A program made the position numbers and the translations under genes. The notes beneath the pieces were generated by a model, which had not been told where the DNA came from, made no database searches, and was given only the letters and a program-made list of their open reading frames with translations. Of a stretch of DNA of 64,000 bases, positions 35,042 through 43,606 are shown piece after piece (within the stretch, counting starts at the first letter, position 1; every line of letters starts with the position of its first letter). The stretch lies in contig NZ_MBUA01000027.1 of NCBI RefSeq assembly GCF_014332695.1, positions 310,001-374,000 of the forward strand, given 5' to 3'. This DNA is from Flavihumibacter stibioxidans. Lineage in GTDB: Bacteria; Bacteroidota; Bacteroidia; Chitinophagales; Chitinophagaceae.

Positions 35042-35461
35042 ATGAAAATCGCCATCATCAACGGCCCGAACCTGAATCTGCTTGGTAAAAGAGAACCAGG
35101 CGTTTATGGTTCACAAGACTTTGACAGCTATTTCGACTCCCTCAAGGCAAAGTTTCCGGATATTGAATTCAGTTATTACCAGAGTAATCTGGAAGGAGAA
35201 CTCATCAACGAAATACAGCGGGCCGGTTTTGAAGCCGACGGCATCATTATGAACCCCGGCGGATATACGCACACTTCAGTAGCCATTGGCGATGCCATTG
35301 CCGCTGTTCCCGCCCCTGTTGTGGAGGTGCATATCAGCAATGTACATGCGCGGGAAGATTTCCGGAAAATTTCACATGTCTCCGCCAAAGCAAAGGGCAC
35401 CATCTGTGGCCTGGGATTAACCGGGTATGAGCTGGCAGTACGATATTTTTCAGGTGTCTGA
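35042..35461 (+). CDS. aroQ: Type II 3-dehydroquinate dehydratase
   Basis: The 139-aa enzyme removes water from 3-dehydroquinate in the shikimate pathway. Motifs are INGPNLNLLGKREPGVYG (catalytic Tyr), MNPGGYTHTSVAI and VEVHISNVHAREDFR. The last two codons and the TGA stop lie inside the first copy of the GTGTCTGACATGTA repeat, so the C-terminus SGV is repeat-derived. Confidence 0.97.
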   Translation: MKIAIINGPNLNLLGKREPGVYGSQDFDSYFDSLKAKFPDIEFSYYQSNLEGELINEIQRAGFEADGIIMNPGGYTHTSVAIGDAIAAVPAPVVEVHISNVHAREDFRKISHVSAKAKGTICGLGLTGYELAVRYFSGV

Positions 35462-35587
35462 CATGTAGTGTCTGACATGTAGTGTCTGACATGTAGTGTC
35501 TGACATGTAGTGTCTGACATGTAGTGTCTGACATCTGAGATTACGGTATTCAGAAATCATAGATGTCAGACACCACATGTCAGACAC
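35454..35587. repeat. GTGTCTGACATGTA tandem array and inverted copy
   Basis: Five perfect 14-bp copies of GTGTCTGACATGTA run from 35454 to 35523. A sixth, partial one starts a 13-bp inverted repeat: GTGTCTGACATCT (35524-35536) with AGATGTCAGACAC (35561-35573). A further inverted ATGTCAGACACC copy reaches the TAG stop of the next gene. The block fills the gap between convergent aroQ and the BNR gene and could end transcription from both sides. Same family as 22496-22618. Confidence 0.92.
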
Positions 35588-38098
35588 CTATTTCTTCAAA
35601 GCCTGCACCTTATCCAGTTTTCCGATATAAATACCCCTGCCATGGGTGCCCACGACAATCTCGTTTTCCCTTTTCTGGATGGCAATATCATGCACCGGCA
35701 CGGAGGCCGGAATACCTTTGGTAAATGGCATGAACTTTCCTCCGCCATCGATGCTGGCATATAATCCGCCATCTGTTCCTATATACAAAATGCTTTCTGA
35801 TTTCGGGTCTTCTCTGATCACGTTGACAGATTCCATGGGCAGTTCACTTCCCAGTTGCTTCCAGGTTTTGCCGTAGTCTTCACTCACAAATACATAGGCA
35901 TTAAAATGGTCATTACGGTAGCCATTCAGGGTTACGTATACGCGACCTTCCTTCCACTCGCTGGCAACAACCCGCGATACATATAATCCCTGCGGTAATC
36001 CCGGATTTTTCTTAGCCGGTTTACCCAAAGCGGTCCAGTTGTAACCACCATCACTGCTTACCTGTAAATTGCCATCATCCGTTCCGATATACAGGAGGCC
36101 GAACTTTAGCGGCGATTCACTGATGGTGGTTATGGTGCCAAAAGGTACATCACCGGTTCGGGCCCCATTGGTCAGGTCTGAACTAAGTGTTTGCATCTCT
36201 TCCCCCTTCATTAAAGAACGGTGAAATTTATTGGAACCGTAATAGAGTATATCCTGGTTGTGACGGCTGAGCCAGATTGGGGTTTGCCAGTTGAAGCGCA
36301 AGGGATATTCCCCCAGCTCATGCTTTGGTTGAATGAACTTTCTTTCCTTCGCAGCCAGATTGGTTCGGGTATAAAATCCGAACTGAGATCCGCTGTATAC
36401 GGTTTTATTGTCGCGGGAATCTACCTGCACCTGCATGCCATCTCCTCCGCCCAATCTTTTATAGGCGTATTCACCGTTGTCTGTCCAGTCGATATTTTCC
36501 TTAAAGTCCGATGGCCCGAACCAAACACCGTTATCCTGCAGACCTCCGTACACGTTATAGGGTTTCGCATTGTCTACTGCGATCGCGTAAAACTGGCCTA
36601 CCGAAGGCGTATTGGCTTTGAACCAGTTTTCTCCATTGTCATAACTGATATTGCAACCGCCATCATTCCCATTGATGATATGACTGTCGCGTTTCGGATT
36701 GATCCAGAGCGAATGATGGTCGGAATGAACATTCCCTTTATCAATCGTTGTAAATGTTTTACCTCCGTCGGTTGAAACCTGTGCATTGACTCCCAGAATA
36801 AACACCTTGTCGGCATTCTGCGGCGATACGTAGATCTTCCCGAAATAATAACCGTAACTATAATAGATAGGAATTTGCTTTGTGTTGGTTCTTTTCCAGG
36901 TTTTACCGGCATCATCGCTGCGATATACTTCACAGCCGGTTACCGATTTGTTCTGGAAGCCATCGTCCACAAAGAGGTAATCGTAAATGGCGGTGGGTTT
37001 TACCTTATCGGTGCGAACCATCTCCTTCACCGTTGCTGCAGTATATTTCCCGGGGAAACGGTTGGCCCTTAAAAACTTACTCAACCTGGCAGTGTCAAGC
37101 GCCTCGAAACCTGCTTTATCCAGCGCCTTAAAATCGTTCAGGGTATAAGTGCTGTCAGATTTTCTTGCTGTGTCAGGCAATGGAGCCTGGTTGTCAACCA
37201 CGGCATAAACGATCTGTGGGTTTTGCGGGAATACTGCCAGCCCGATCCGGCCAACGCCTTCCCCGCTTGTAAAGCCTGATCCCGGGCCACTGGTCAGTTG
37301 CCAGGTTTCCCCTCCGTCAGTACTCTTATATATGCCGCTTGTTTTACCGCTTTCCTCAAAATTCCAGGCCCGGCGGGTCCTGTACCACATTGCAGCGTAT
37401 AACTCCCGCGGATTTGCCGGATTTACCTGAAGGTCAATTGCCCCGGTATTGTCATCAATGGCCAGGGTATGCTGCCATGTTTTTCCCCCATCAACCGTTT
37501 TGTAAATTCCTCTTTCCTTATTGGGGGAATAAAGGTGCCCCATGACTGCCACCCATGCAACCAAAGGGTCACCGGGATGCAGGGTCACTTCACCGATATG
37601 GTGTGATTCCGGCAGGCCAAGGTATTCCCAGTTCCGGCCATTGTCCTCTGATTTGTACATCCCGATTCCGGCATAGGTGGAGCGGCTGCTGTTGACTTCT
37701 CCTGTTCCCAGCCAGATGGTCTTTTTGGGGGAACGCCAGTTTACGGCGATGTCCCCGATGCCTATTACCATTTCCTTATCAAAAACCGGAGTGAAAGATT
37801 GACCATTGTTGGTGGTATGCCAAAGCCCGCCGGTAGCATAGGCAACATAGAATTCAGTCGGATCTTCGGGGTTCACATCTATGTCAACAACCCTTCCGCT
37901 CATGATGGCTGGACCAATATTCCGGAATTCCACCTCGTTCAAAGCGGAGTTTTGCGCCTGGATGCTGCGATTTTGCATTCCTTTAAGCCTTTCCGTGGCT
38001 GGAGTAGGCGCTATTTGGCCGTAGCTTTGTGAAGCGAGTAACAGGAAGAGAATTCCGGCATATTTGTTGGAACCTAAATTAGTCAGAACGGATAACAT
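35588..38098 (-). CDS. Secreted BNR/sortilin-like repeat protein (VPS10-type glycosidase-like)
   Basis: The 836-aa protein has a signal peptide (GILFLLLASQSYGQ, about 14-27) and many BNR/Asp-box blades (examples: YKSEDNGRNWEYLG, YKTVDGGKTWQ, YRSDDAGKTWKRT, VSSDGGYNWTALG). This is the sortilin or exo-sialidase-like propeller found in many secreted Bacteroidota proteins. Members are often labelled glycosyl hydrolase, but no catalytic residues can be assigned here. Substrate unknown. Confidence 0.85.
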   Translation of the reverse strand: MLSVLTNLGSNKYAGILFLLLASQSYGQIAPTPATERLKGMQNRSIQAQNSALNEVEFRNIGPAIMSGRVVDIDVNPEDPTEFYVAYATGGLWHTTNNGQSFTPVFDKEMVIGIGDIAVNWRSPKKTIWLGTGEVNSSRSTYAGIGMYKSEDNGRNWEYLGLPESHHIGEVTLHPGDPLVAWVAVMGHLYSPNKERGIYKTVDGGKTWQHTLAIDDNTGAIDLQVNPANPRELYAAMWYRTRRAWNFEESGKTSGIYKSTDGGETWQLTSGPGSGFTSGEGVGRIGLAVFPQNPQIVYAVVDNQAPLPDTARKSDSTYTLNDFKALDKAGFEALDTARLSKFLRANRFPGKYTAATVKEMVRTDKVKPTAIYDYLFVDDGFQNKSVTGCEVYRSDDAGKTWKRTNTKQIPIYYSYGYYFGKIYVSPQNADKVFILGVNAQVSTDGGKTFTTIDKGNVHSDHHSLWINPKRDSHIINGNDGGCNISYDNGENWFKANTPSVGQFYAIAVDNAKPYNVYGGLQDNGVWFGPSDFKENIDWTDNGEYAYKRLGGGDGMQVQVDSRDNKTVYSGSQFGFYTRTNLAAKERKFIQPKHELGEYPLRFNWQTPIWLSRHNQDILYYGSNKFHRSLMKGEEMQTLSSDLTNGARTGDVPFGTITTISESPLKFGLLYIGTDDGNLQVSSDGGYNWTALGKPAKKNPGLPQGLYVSRVVASEWKEGRVYVTLNGYRNDHFNAYVFVSEDYGKTWKQLGSELPMESVNVIREDPKSESILYIGTDGGLYASIDGGGKFMPFTKGIPASVPVHDIAIQKRENEIVVGTHGRGIYIGKLDKVQALKK

Positions 38099-38129
38099 AT
38101 TGGCTTGGGTTTCGTTATTAGCGTATCAT

Positions 38130-38137
38130 CAAACATA
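38130..38137 (-). promoter_or_regulatory. TAnnTTTG -7 box for the BNR protein gene
   Basis: TATGTTTG on the minus strand lies 31 nt before the ATG at 38098, within the 45-nt divergent spacer. Confidence 0.4.
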
Positions 38138-38143
38138 CTAACT

Positions 38144-38809
38144 ATGCGTTGGATTTTGATCATAACCATGTTCGTTTCTATGAGCAGTTTTGCCCAGTGG
38201 AAAGATTATATCATTGGGGTTAAAGGTGATACTCTGAATAGGGTAGACCTTGCCGGGAGGAAACAGGGACCCTGGGTCCACCGGTATGAAACAATCAGGG
38301 GCGAAAGGGGATTTGAAGAGGAAGGTGAATATACGGATGACCGGAAGGAAGGCCGCTGGAGAAAATATTCCCTGATGGGCGATCTGCTTGCAGTGGAAAA
38401 CTTTCGGTGGGGATTTCTGGACGGACAAAGCCAGTATTTCAATATGGCGGGTAATGTGGTGAGGGAAGAATCCTGGCGCGCATTCAATCCCGATAAATTA
38501 TATGACACCATTGATGTGGAAGATGTGATGAGCCCGGGAAATTTTAACCAGGTTATCGTTAAGAACGAAGGTTCTTCCATCAGGCATGGCACCTGGCAGT
38601 ATTACGATCCGGTATCCGGACTGATCAATAAAACCGAGTTATACCTTTTGGGGAAACTTGAAAAGGGCAATGACCCTATGACACTGGCAAGGGATACTCT
38701 TCCTGCCAATGCAAAAAAAATCCAAAAGCCCAAAGAAGTGCTTGATTTTGAAAAGAAGAATACCGGGAAAAAGAAGGTTAAAGTCCGGGACGGCTCAGTC
38801 GGGTATTGA
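38144..38809 (+). CDS. Secreted MORN-repeat-like protein
   Basis: ATG 38144 gives a 221-aa product with a signal peptide (MRWILIITMFVSMSSFAQ). It has several MORN/YwqK-like units with the G-x-W or G-x-Y pattern (RKQGPWVHRYE, RKEGRWRKYS, FLDGQSQYFN, RHGTWQYYD) and a Lys-rich C-terminus. Function unknown. The 3' end overlaps the convergent esterase gene by 15 nt. Confidence 0.75.
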   Translation: MRWILIITMFVSMSSFAQWKDYIIGVKGDTLNRVDLAGRKQGPWVHRYETIRGERGFEEEGEYTDDRKEGRWRKYSLMGDLLAVENFRWGFLDGQSQYFNMAGNVVREESWRAFNPDKLYDTIDVEDVMSPGNFNQVIVKNEGSSIRHGTWQYYDPVSGLINKTELYLLGKLEKGNDPMTLARDTLPANAKKIQKPKEVLDFEKKNTGKKKVKVRDGSVGY

Positions 38810-39628
38810 CAATTCCATATCCCATCTTTTCCTGAAGAACAATAACTGGTAATCAATTGCATTCTGCCAGTAATTCCAGTCGTGACGGCCGGGCCTTTCA
38901 GTATAATCGTGCGCAACCCGTAGCTCCATCAATTTCCGGTGTACCGACCTGTTAACTGGCAGCAGGTAATCATCCAGCCCGCATTCCATGGCAAGCGCCA
39001 GTTTCTGACCAGAAATCGAATCGCCGGAATTATGTTTTTGCAGGTTATTCCAATTGATGCTGCAACAACTGCTGTCGGCCATACTGGCATTGTTTCTAGC
39101 CAGTACAGTTTTTGAAATATTGTCAACATTCAGGGCACCGCTCATACTGCCTGCTGCGGCAAACAGTTCAGGGTATTTGCTGGCCATAAAGAATGACCCG
39201 AATCCACCCATGCTGAGACCGGCAATTGCCCTGAAACGGCGGTCTTTGGCCGTGGGGAAATTCGCATCGATATAAGGAATCAATTCTTTTATAAAATGAG
39301 ATTCAAACCGGTAAGAGGAGTCAATCGGGTTGTCAAAATAAAGGGTCATCCTGCCTCCATCCGGACAAATAATCATGCATCCATAACGATCTGCCGCTTG
39401 CTGTAATTCAGGCACTTTGGTGATCCATAGATTGTAGGCGCCGCCCATTCCGTGCAGGAGGTATAAAACAGGATACCCCTGGGATGGGGGCTGGGATGAA
39501 GGCTTGATGACGATGGCCTTCATGTCTTTTTTCATGGCCGCGCTATAGATTGACAGGGTGTCGATTTTACCAGCCCGGGAATGAAAAAAGGTGAGCGATA
39601 GTGCAATAATCAGCAGTAAACGTACCAT
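38795..39628 (-). CDS. Secreted esterase D/PF00756-type alpha/beta hydrolase
   Basis: The 277-aa protein has a signal peptide (residues 1-18), the oxyanion region LLHGMGGAYNLWI and the nucleophile elbow GLSMGG, followed by MASKYPELFAAAGSMSG, and a late His in RPGRHDWNYW. These fit the esterase family that includes feruloyl esterases and antigen-85-like enzymes. The substrate is unknown. Confidence 0.88.
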   Translation of the reverse strand: MVRLLLIIALSLTFFHSRAGKIDTLSIYSAAMKKDMKAIVIKPSSQPPSQGYPVLYLLHGMGGAYNLWITKVPELQQAADRYGCMIICPDGGRMTLYFDNPIDSSYRFESHFIKELIPYIDANFPTAKDRRFRAIAGLSMGGFGSFFMASKYPELFAAAGSMSGALNVDNISKTVLARNNASMADSSCCSINWNNLQKHNSGDSISGQKLALAMECGLDDYLLPVNRSVHRKLMELRVAHDYTERPGRHDWNYWQNAIDYQLLFFRKRWDMELSIPD

Positions 39629-40063
39629 AGGTTAAATCTAATTGTGTTACAACAAATTAATGGCCCGGAGGTTTGTTTTTTGTCGATGGAATTTTGGCTG
39701 GTGTCAAAATACTGTATTAGATAAGATAGTCAAACAGTTTTCCGGTAAGCTTGCCCTGCTTTTTTCGCTGGTTTTTGCCATTGCGGCTATTTTTATTCTT
39801 GTCAACCACCAAGGCAGATCAGGCCCCCTGGAATGGGGATTAACTTTATTGGTTGCCGCAATTTTTCCGGCAGCTGGGCCCGATGTAATTTGACCCAATC
39901 CTGTCCGGGGCTGACATTTCCCGGAAAATTTGCCGGCAGGCCGGGGAAGGGAGCAAAATCGAAGGGGATGCGTGGATAATGACCAGGATTGTCAGGAATA
40001 AAGAGAGGGGGCCGCTGGATTACCAGCAGCCCCCCCTCTTTATTTAATTTGTTATATGGGTTC
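39629..40063. other. 435-nt intergenic region with no convincing gene
   Basis: The left part holds the likely upstream region of the esterase gene and a hydrophobic 77-codon frame (39660-39893, plus) that I do not accept as a gene. The right part, 40001-40041, is a hairpin terminator for the M1 peptidase gene. No repeats or RNA gene recognised. Confidence 0.5.
40001..40041 (-). terminator. Hairpin terminator after the M1 peptidase gene
   Basis: A long imperfect stem (GGGGGCCGCTGG against CCAGCAGCCCCCC, loop ATTA) with AAGAG/CTCTT at its base lies 23 nt past the peptidase stop; a short T-rich tail follows on the minus strand. Confidence 0.65.
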
Positions 40064-42436
40064 TCAGAACGCTTTCTTCTCTTTCTTCTCTTTTGCCTTC
40101 TGCATAGGAGTGATGCCAGTGCTCTGGCCACGTGCTCCCTGCTTCAGTTTGAAGAGCTGGAACTTGCTGGGTTCAGCGATGGTTCCCCAGGTATTGTTGC
40201 CTTCGTTGATATCAGCAGTTTCGCGCATCGGGTCGAGTTTGATAGACTTCACTTCCTTGTCTTTCAGGTAAACCTTGGTAACCTTGTTCTCGTTCTTACG
40301 CCAGATCTGTGCAGGAATGCGATCCACCTCAGTTGTACCATCGGTAAAAGTGAATTCCACAATGATAGGCATTACCAGGCCACCTTTGTTAGAGAAAGCA
40401 ATTTCATAGATATGTTTATTGCCATATTTATTCTGGACTTCCTCATCCGCTTTTACCACATTGGACTGTGCAGGTACTTCATAGGTAGCAGTGTCAACCG
40501 GCTCCAGGCCACGGGCGTATCTCCAATAGAAATCACGCAGGGTAGTGTCGCGGTCCACTTCAAACACGATATTCTTGTCCTCGCGGTTGCGTACTTTGGA
40601 AATATCCTCAAAAGTATTCACCTGCGGCTTATCCAGTTTCACTTTTCTCACACCGGAAGCATTCATGCTGGGAGGATCAGTGAATTCGGGACGTAAATAT
40701 TTAACGGTATCGATGGCGATATCGGTAGCATCGGTACTGTAAAACCAGCCTCTCCAGAACCAGTCAAGGTCCTCACCGCTGGCATCTTCCAGGGTGCGGA
40801 ACAGGTCAGCAGGAGTTGGGTGCTTGAAAGCCCAGCGACGGGCATATTCTTTAAAGGCATAATCGAACAACTCGCGTCCCATGATGGTTTCACGCAAAAT
40901 ATTCAAACCGGTTGCAGGCTTGGAATACGCATTGGGGCCAAACTGGATGATGTTTTCACTGTTGGTCATAATGGGTTCCAACTGGTCTTTCGGCAACTTC
41001 ATATAATCGGCAATATAGGCTGCCGGGCCACGACGGCTGGGGAATTTGCTATCCCACAATTCTTCTGTGAGGTATTCAACAAATGTGTTAAGGCCTTCGT
41101 CCATCCAACTCCACTGGCGCTCATCACTGTTAACGATCATTGGGAAGAAGTTGTGTCCAACTTCATGGATGATAACACCCAGCATACCGTACTTGGTACC
41201 TTCACTGTAAGTTCCATCTGGTGCAGTACGACCATAGTTGAAACAAATCATCGGATATTCCATACCGTTAGAAGCTTCAACACTCTGGGCTACCGGGTAA
41301 GGATAAGGGATGGTGAATTTTGAATAGGTTTTGATGGTATGGGCTACGGCTTTGGTGGAGTATGGGCGATACAGTCCGTATGCTTCCTTGCCATAAAAAC
41401 TCATTGCCATAATCTTCTTGCCTTCAACAGTAACAGGCATTGCATCCCAAACGAATTTGCGACTGGAGGTCCAGGCGAAATCACGTACGTTATCGGCTTT
41501 GAAAATCCAGGTTTTTTTAGACTTGCTCTTTGATTTTTCTGCTGCTTTTGCCTCATCAAGGGTAACGATTTCCACTACATCTTTGGCTGTCTGGGCTTTG
41601 TTCCAGCGTGCCAGCTGGCCGGGACTCAGCACCTGCTGGTAGTTCAGGCATTCGCCGGTAGAACCTACCACGTGGTCGGCAGGAACGGTCATCTGTACCT
41701 TGAAATTGCCAAAGGTCAGGGCAAATTCACCGCGACCGGTGAACTGGTGGTTCTGCCATCCCTGGAAATCACTGTAAACAGCCAGGCGGGGATACCACTG
41801 GGCGATGGTGAACAGGTGGTTGCCGTCTTCCGGGAAGAATTCGTATCCACCACGGCCACCTTCTTTCATCCTGTCAGTAACCTTGTAGGTCCAATCGATC
41901 TTGAAGATGAATTTCTGTCCGGGTTTCAGTGCTGCAGGCAATTCAACCCGCATCATTGTTTTATTGACGGTATACCTGAGTGATTTGCCCAAAGCATCAG
42001 TCATTTTCTGGATGTTGACACCGTTGTCGTTTTTTGTTTCCTCCATCCTGCCCAGCATCAGGTCAACAGACTGTTTCCCGATGGTAGAAGGATCCTGGTA
42101 ATTGGCATTGCGGTCAGAGCTGTGCTCATTCTCATCCAACTGCAACCAGAGATAGGTCAGTACATCTGGCGAATTGTTGAAGTAGGTAATGGTTTCGCTT
42201 CCTTTGAGCAACAGTTTTTCTTCATCCAGTTCACACTTGATGTCGTAATCTGCGCGCTGTTGCCAGTACTTGGGTCCCGGGGCTCCACTGGCAGTGCGGT
42301 ATTCGTTCGGCGTGGGCATGATGGTGCCCAGCTGTTCAAACTTGTTGCCATGATTGGAACCCGGATTGTTCTGAATGTTCTGGGCCATTGCCGATCCGGC
42401 AAATAAGCCCAGGCATGCAAAGAGTAGTCTTCTCAT
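40064..42436 (-). CDS. Secreted M1-family (gluzincin) metallopeptidase
   Basis: The 790-aa protein has a signal peptide (MRRLLFACLGLFAGSAMAQ) and the zinc site H424-E-V-G-H428 with the third ligand E447, exact M1 spacing. The exopeptidase-like substrate loop reads NGMEYP (390-395), a variant of GAMEN. The C-terminal 200 residues form a beta-rich domain ending in a Lys-rich tail. It trims peptides in the periplasm or outside the cell. The HupE-like gene upstream overlaps its first 101 nt in another frame. Confidence 0.92.
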   Translation of the reverse strand: MRRLLFACLGLFAGSAMAQNIQNNPGSNHGNKFEQLGTIMPTPNEYRTASGAPGPKYWQQRADYDIKCELDEEKLLLKGSETITYFNNSPDVLTYLWLQLDENEHSSDRNANYQDPSTIGKQSVDLMLGRMEETKNDNGVNIQKMTDALGKSLRYTVNKTMMRVELPAALKPGQKFIFKIDWTYKVTDRMKEGGRGGYEFFPEDGNHLFTIAQWYPRLAVYSDFQGWQNHQFTGRGEFALTFGNFKVQMTVPADHVVGSTGECLNYQQVLSPGQLARWNKAQTAKDVVEIVTLDEAKAAEKSKSKSKKTWIFKADNVRDFAWTSSRKFVWDAMPVTVEGKKIMAMSFYGKEAYGLYRPYSTKAVAHTIKTYSKFTIPYPYPVAQSVEASNGMEYPMICFNYGRTAPDGTYSEGTKYGMLGVIIHEVGHNFFPMIVNSDERQWSWMDEGLNTFVEYLTEELWDSKFPSRRGPAAYIADYMKLPKDQLEPIMTNSENIIQFGPNAYSKPATGLNILRETIMGRELFDYAFKEYARRWAFKHPTPADLFRTLEDASGEDLDWFWRGWFYSTDATDIAIDTVKYLRPEFTDPPSMNASGVRKVKLDKPQVNTFEDISKVRNREDKNIVFEVDRDTTLRDFYWRYARGLEPVDTATYEVPAQSNVVKADEEVQNKYGNKHIYEIAFSNKGGLVMPIIVEFTFTDGTTEVDRIPAQIWRKNENKVTKVYLKDKEVKSIKLDPMRETADINEGNNTWGTIAEPSKFQLFKLKQGARGQSTGITPMQKAKEKKEKKAF

Positions 42437-43043
42437 TTGTTATTGCTGTTTGTGTATGTGTGTTGAATTCAGGAATTCTTTCAAAAGCCATTTTTAATGA
42501 AAATGCCAGAATAATGGAGGAAATAACACCCAGCCACCATTGCTGCGGAATTTTCAATTGCTCAACGAATATAAAGGTTAGCATCAAAACCACCGCCACC
42601 ACCAGCAATTGGGCCACTTCAATACCAAGGTTAAATGCCAGCAGGTGGCTGCCAAGGTTTTCGCCGCCTTCCAGATCCAGCAACAGGTTGGCATAGGCCA
42701 GTCCGTGTATCATTCCAAAAAACAGGGCGAAAAAATAAATCAACGGAAGTTTCCCTGAATTTTTTCCGGTTTTATAAAACAGGTTGTTCAGTGCTGTTCC
42801 GGCAATGGTTAGCGGAATCATGAATTCAATCCAGTCAACCGGCATCTTAAAATATCCCAGCACACTTAGCACCAGTGTTATGCTGTGGCCAATCGTGAAG
42901 GCGGTTACCATGATCGCCACTTTTCTCCAGTCAGTAACCCGGTACCTCAAACATAGTGCGGAAACAAATAATATGTGATCGAGGGCGTCCCAGGTCAGTA
43001 TATGCTCAACGCCAAGACCGAAGTAAAGGTTAAAATCTCCCAT
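42336..43043 (-). CDS. HupE/UreJ-like membrane protein
   Basis: ATG 43043 gives a 235-aa protein beginning MGDFNLYFGLGVEHILTWDA. Six or so helices and the motifs GVEHILTWDALDHILF and TAFTIGHSITL mark the HupE_UreJ_2 family; relatives may handle nickel or cobalt, but this branch is untested. The last roughly 33 codons extend 101 nt into the peptidase gene and look non-conserved, so either the tail is real junk or the stop has been lost. It is divergent from the DUF6702-like gene. Confidence 0.82.
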   Translation of the reverse strand: MGDFNLYFGLGVEHILTWDALDHILFVSALCLRYRVTDWRKVAIMVTAFTIGHSITLVLSVLGYFKMPVDWIEFMIPLTIAGTALNNLFYKTGKNSGKLPLIYFFALFFGMIHGLAYANLLLDLEGGENLGSHLLAFNLGIEVAQLLVVAVVLMLTFIFVEQLKIPQQWWLGVISSIILAFSLKMAFERIPEFNTHTQTAITNEKTTLCMPGLICRIGNGPEHSEQSGFQSWQQV

Positions 43044-43101
43044 TGTGTGTAAAGCTGTCAAAATAATACAGAGTTTTGTTCCGGAAAAATAAAAATGTTC
43101 A

Positions 43102-43593
43102 ATGGCAGTAGTTTTGTTTAAATGGTTGATGACTTCCCTGGTGGCAATCTTTCATCCCTTTTATGTGGGTGTTACGGAAGTGCAGCACAATGAAAAGGAA
43201 AAGACCCTGGAGATCAGCGTAAAACTTTTTATTGATGATTTTGAATCGGCACTGAATAAACAGTATAAAACTACTGTTGACCTGGCCAACCCAAAGGATT
43301 CTGACAAGATTAATGAACAGGTTGCAGCTTACCTGCAGCATCATTTGCAGTTAAAAGTCAACGGACAAATGGTGAAAGCTGAATTTTTGGGGTATGAAAA
43401 GGAAAGGGAAGCCGCCTGGTGTTATATCCAGGTGAATAATATCAGCACGGTTAAACACCTGGAAGTGAATAATGACCTGTTGTATGACGTTTTCGATAAA
43501 CAGATCCACCTCATTCATGTAACGGTGAAAGGCCAGCGAAAAAGTAATAAGGTATCTTTCCCTGATACGAAGGCTGTATTTGAATTTGACTAG
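43102..43593 (+). CDS. DUF6702-like protein
   Basis: The 163-aa product begins with a hydrophobic segment (VVLFKWLMTSLVAIF) that could be a signal, then HPFYVGVTEVQHNEKEKTLEI, a layout I associate with DUF6702. A C-terminal beta-rich part has HLIHVTVKGQRKSNKVSFPD. The family is often found beside HupE-like and M1 peptidase genes in this phylum, as here. Function unknown. Confidence 0.75.
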   Translation: MAVVLFKWLMTSLVAIFHPFYVGVTEVQHNEKEKTLEISVKLFIDDFESALNKQYKTTVDLANPKDSDKINEQVAAYLQHHLQLKVNGQMVKAEFLGYEKEREAAWCYIQVNNISTVKHLEVNNDLLYDVFDKQIHLIHVTVKGQRKSNKVSFPDTKAVFEFD

Positions 43594-43606
43594 TCCGGCC
43601 TGTGCT

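Noticed and set aside
35454-35534. Regular 14-bp repeats as a CRISPR array
   Set aside because: Units are directly tandem with no spacers and no cas gene is near.
39660-39893. 77-codon hydrophobic frame in the gap after the esterase gene
   Set aside because: No promoter, no ribosome-binding context and no recognised family; hydrophobicity alone is not enough.
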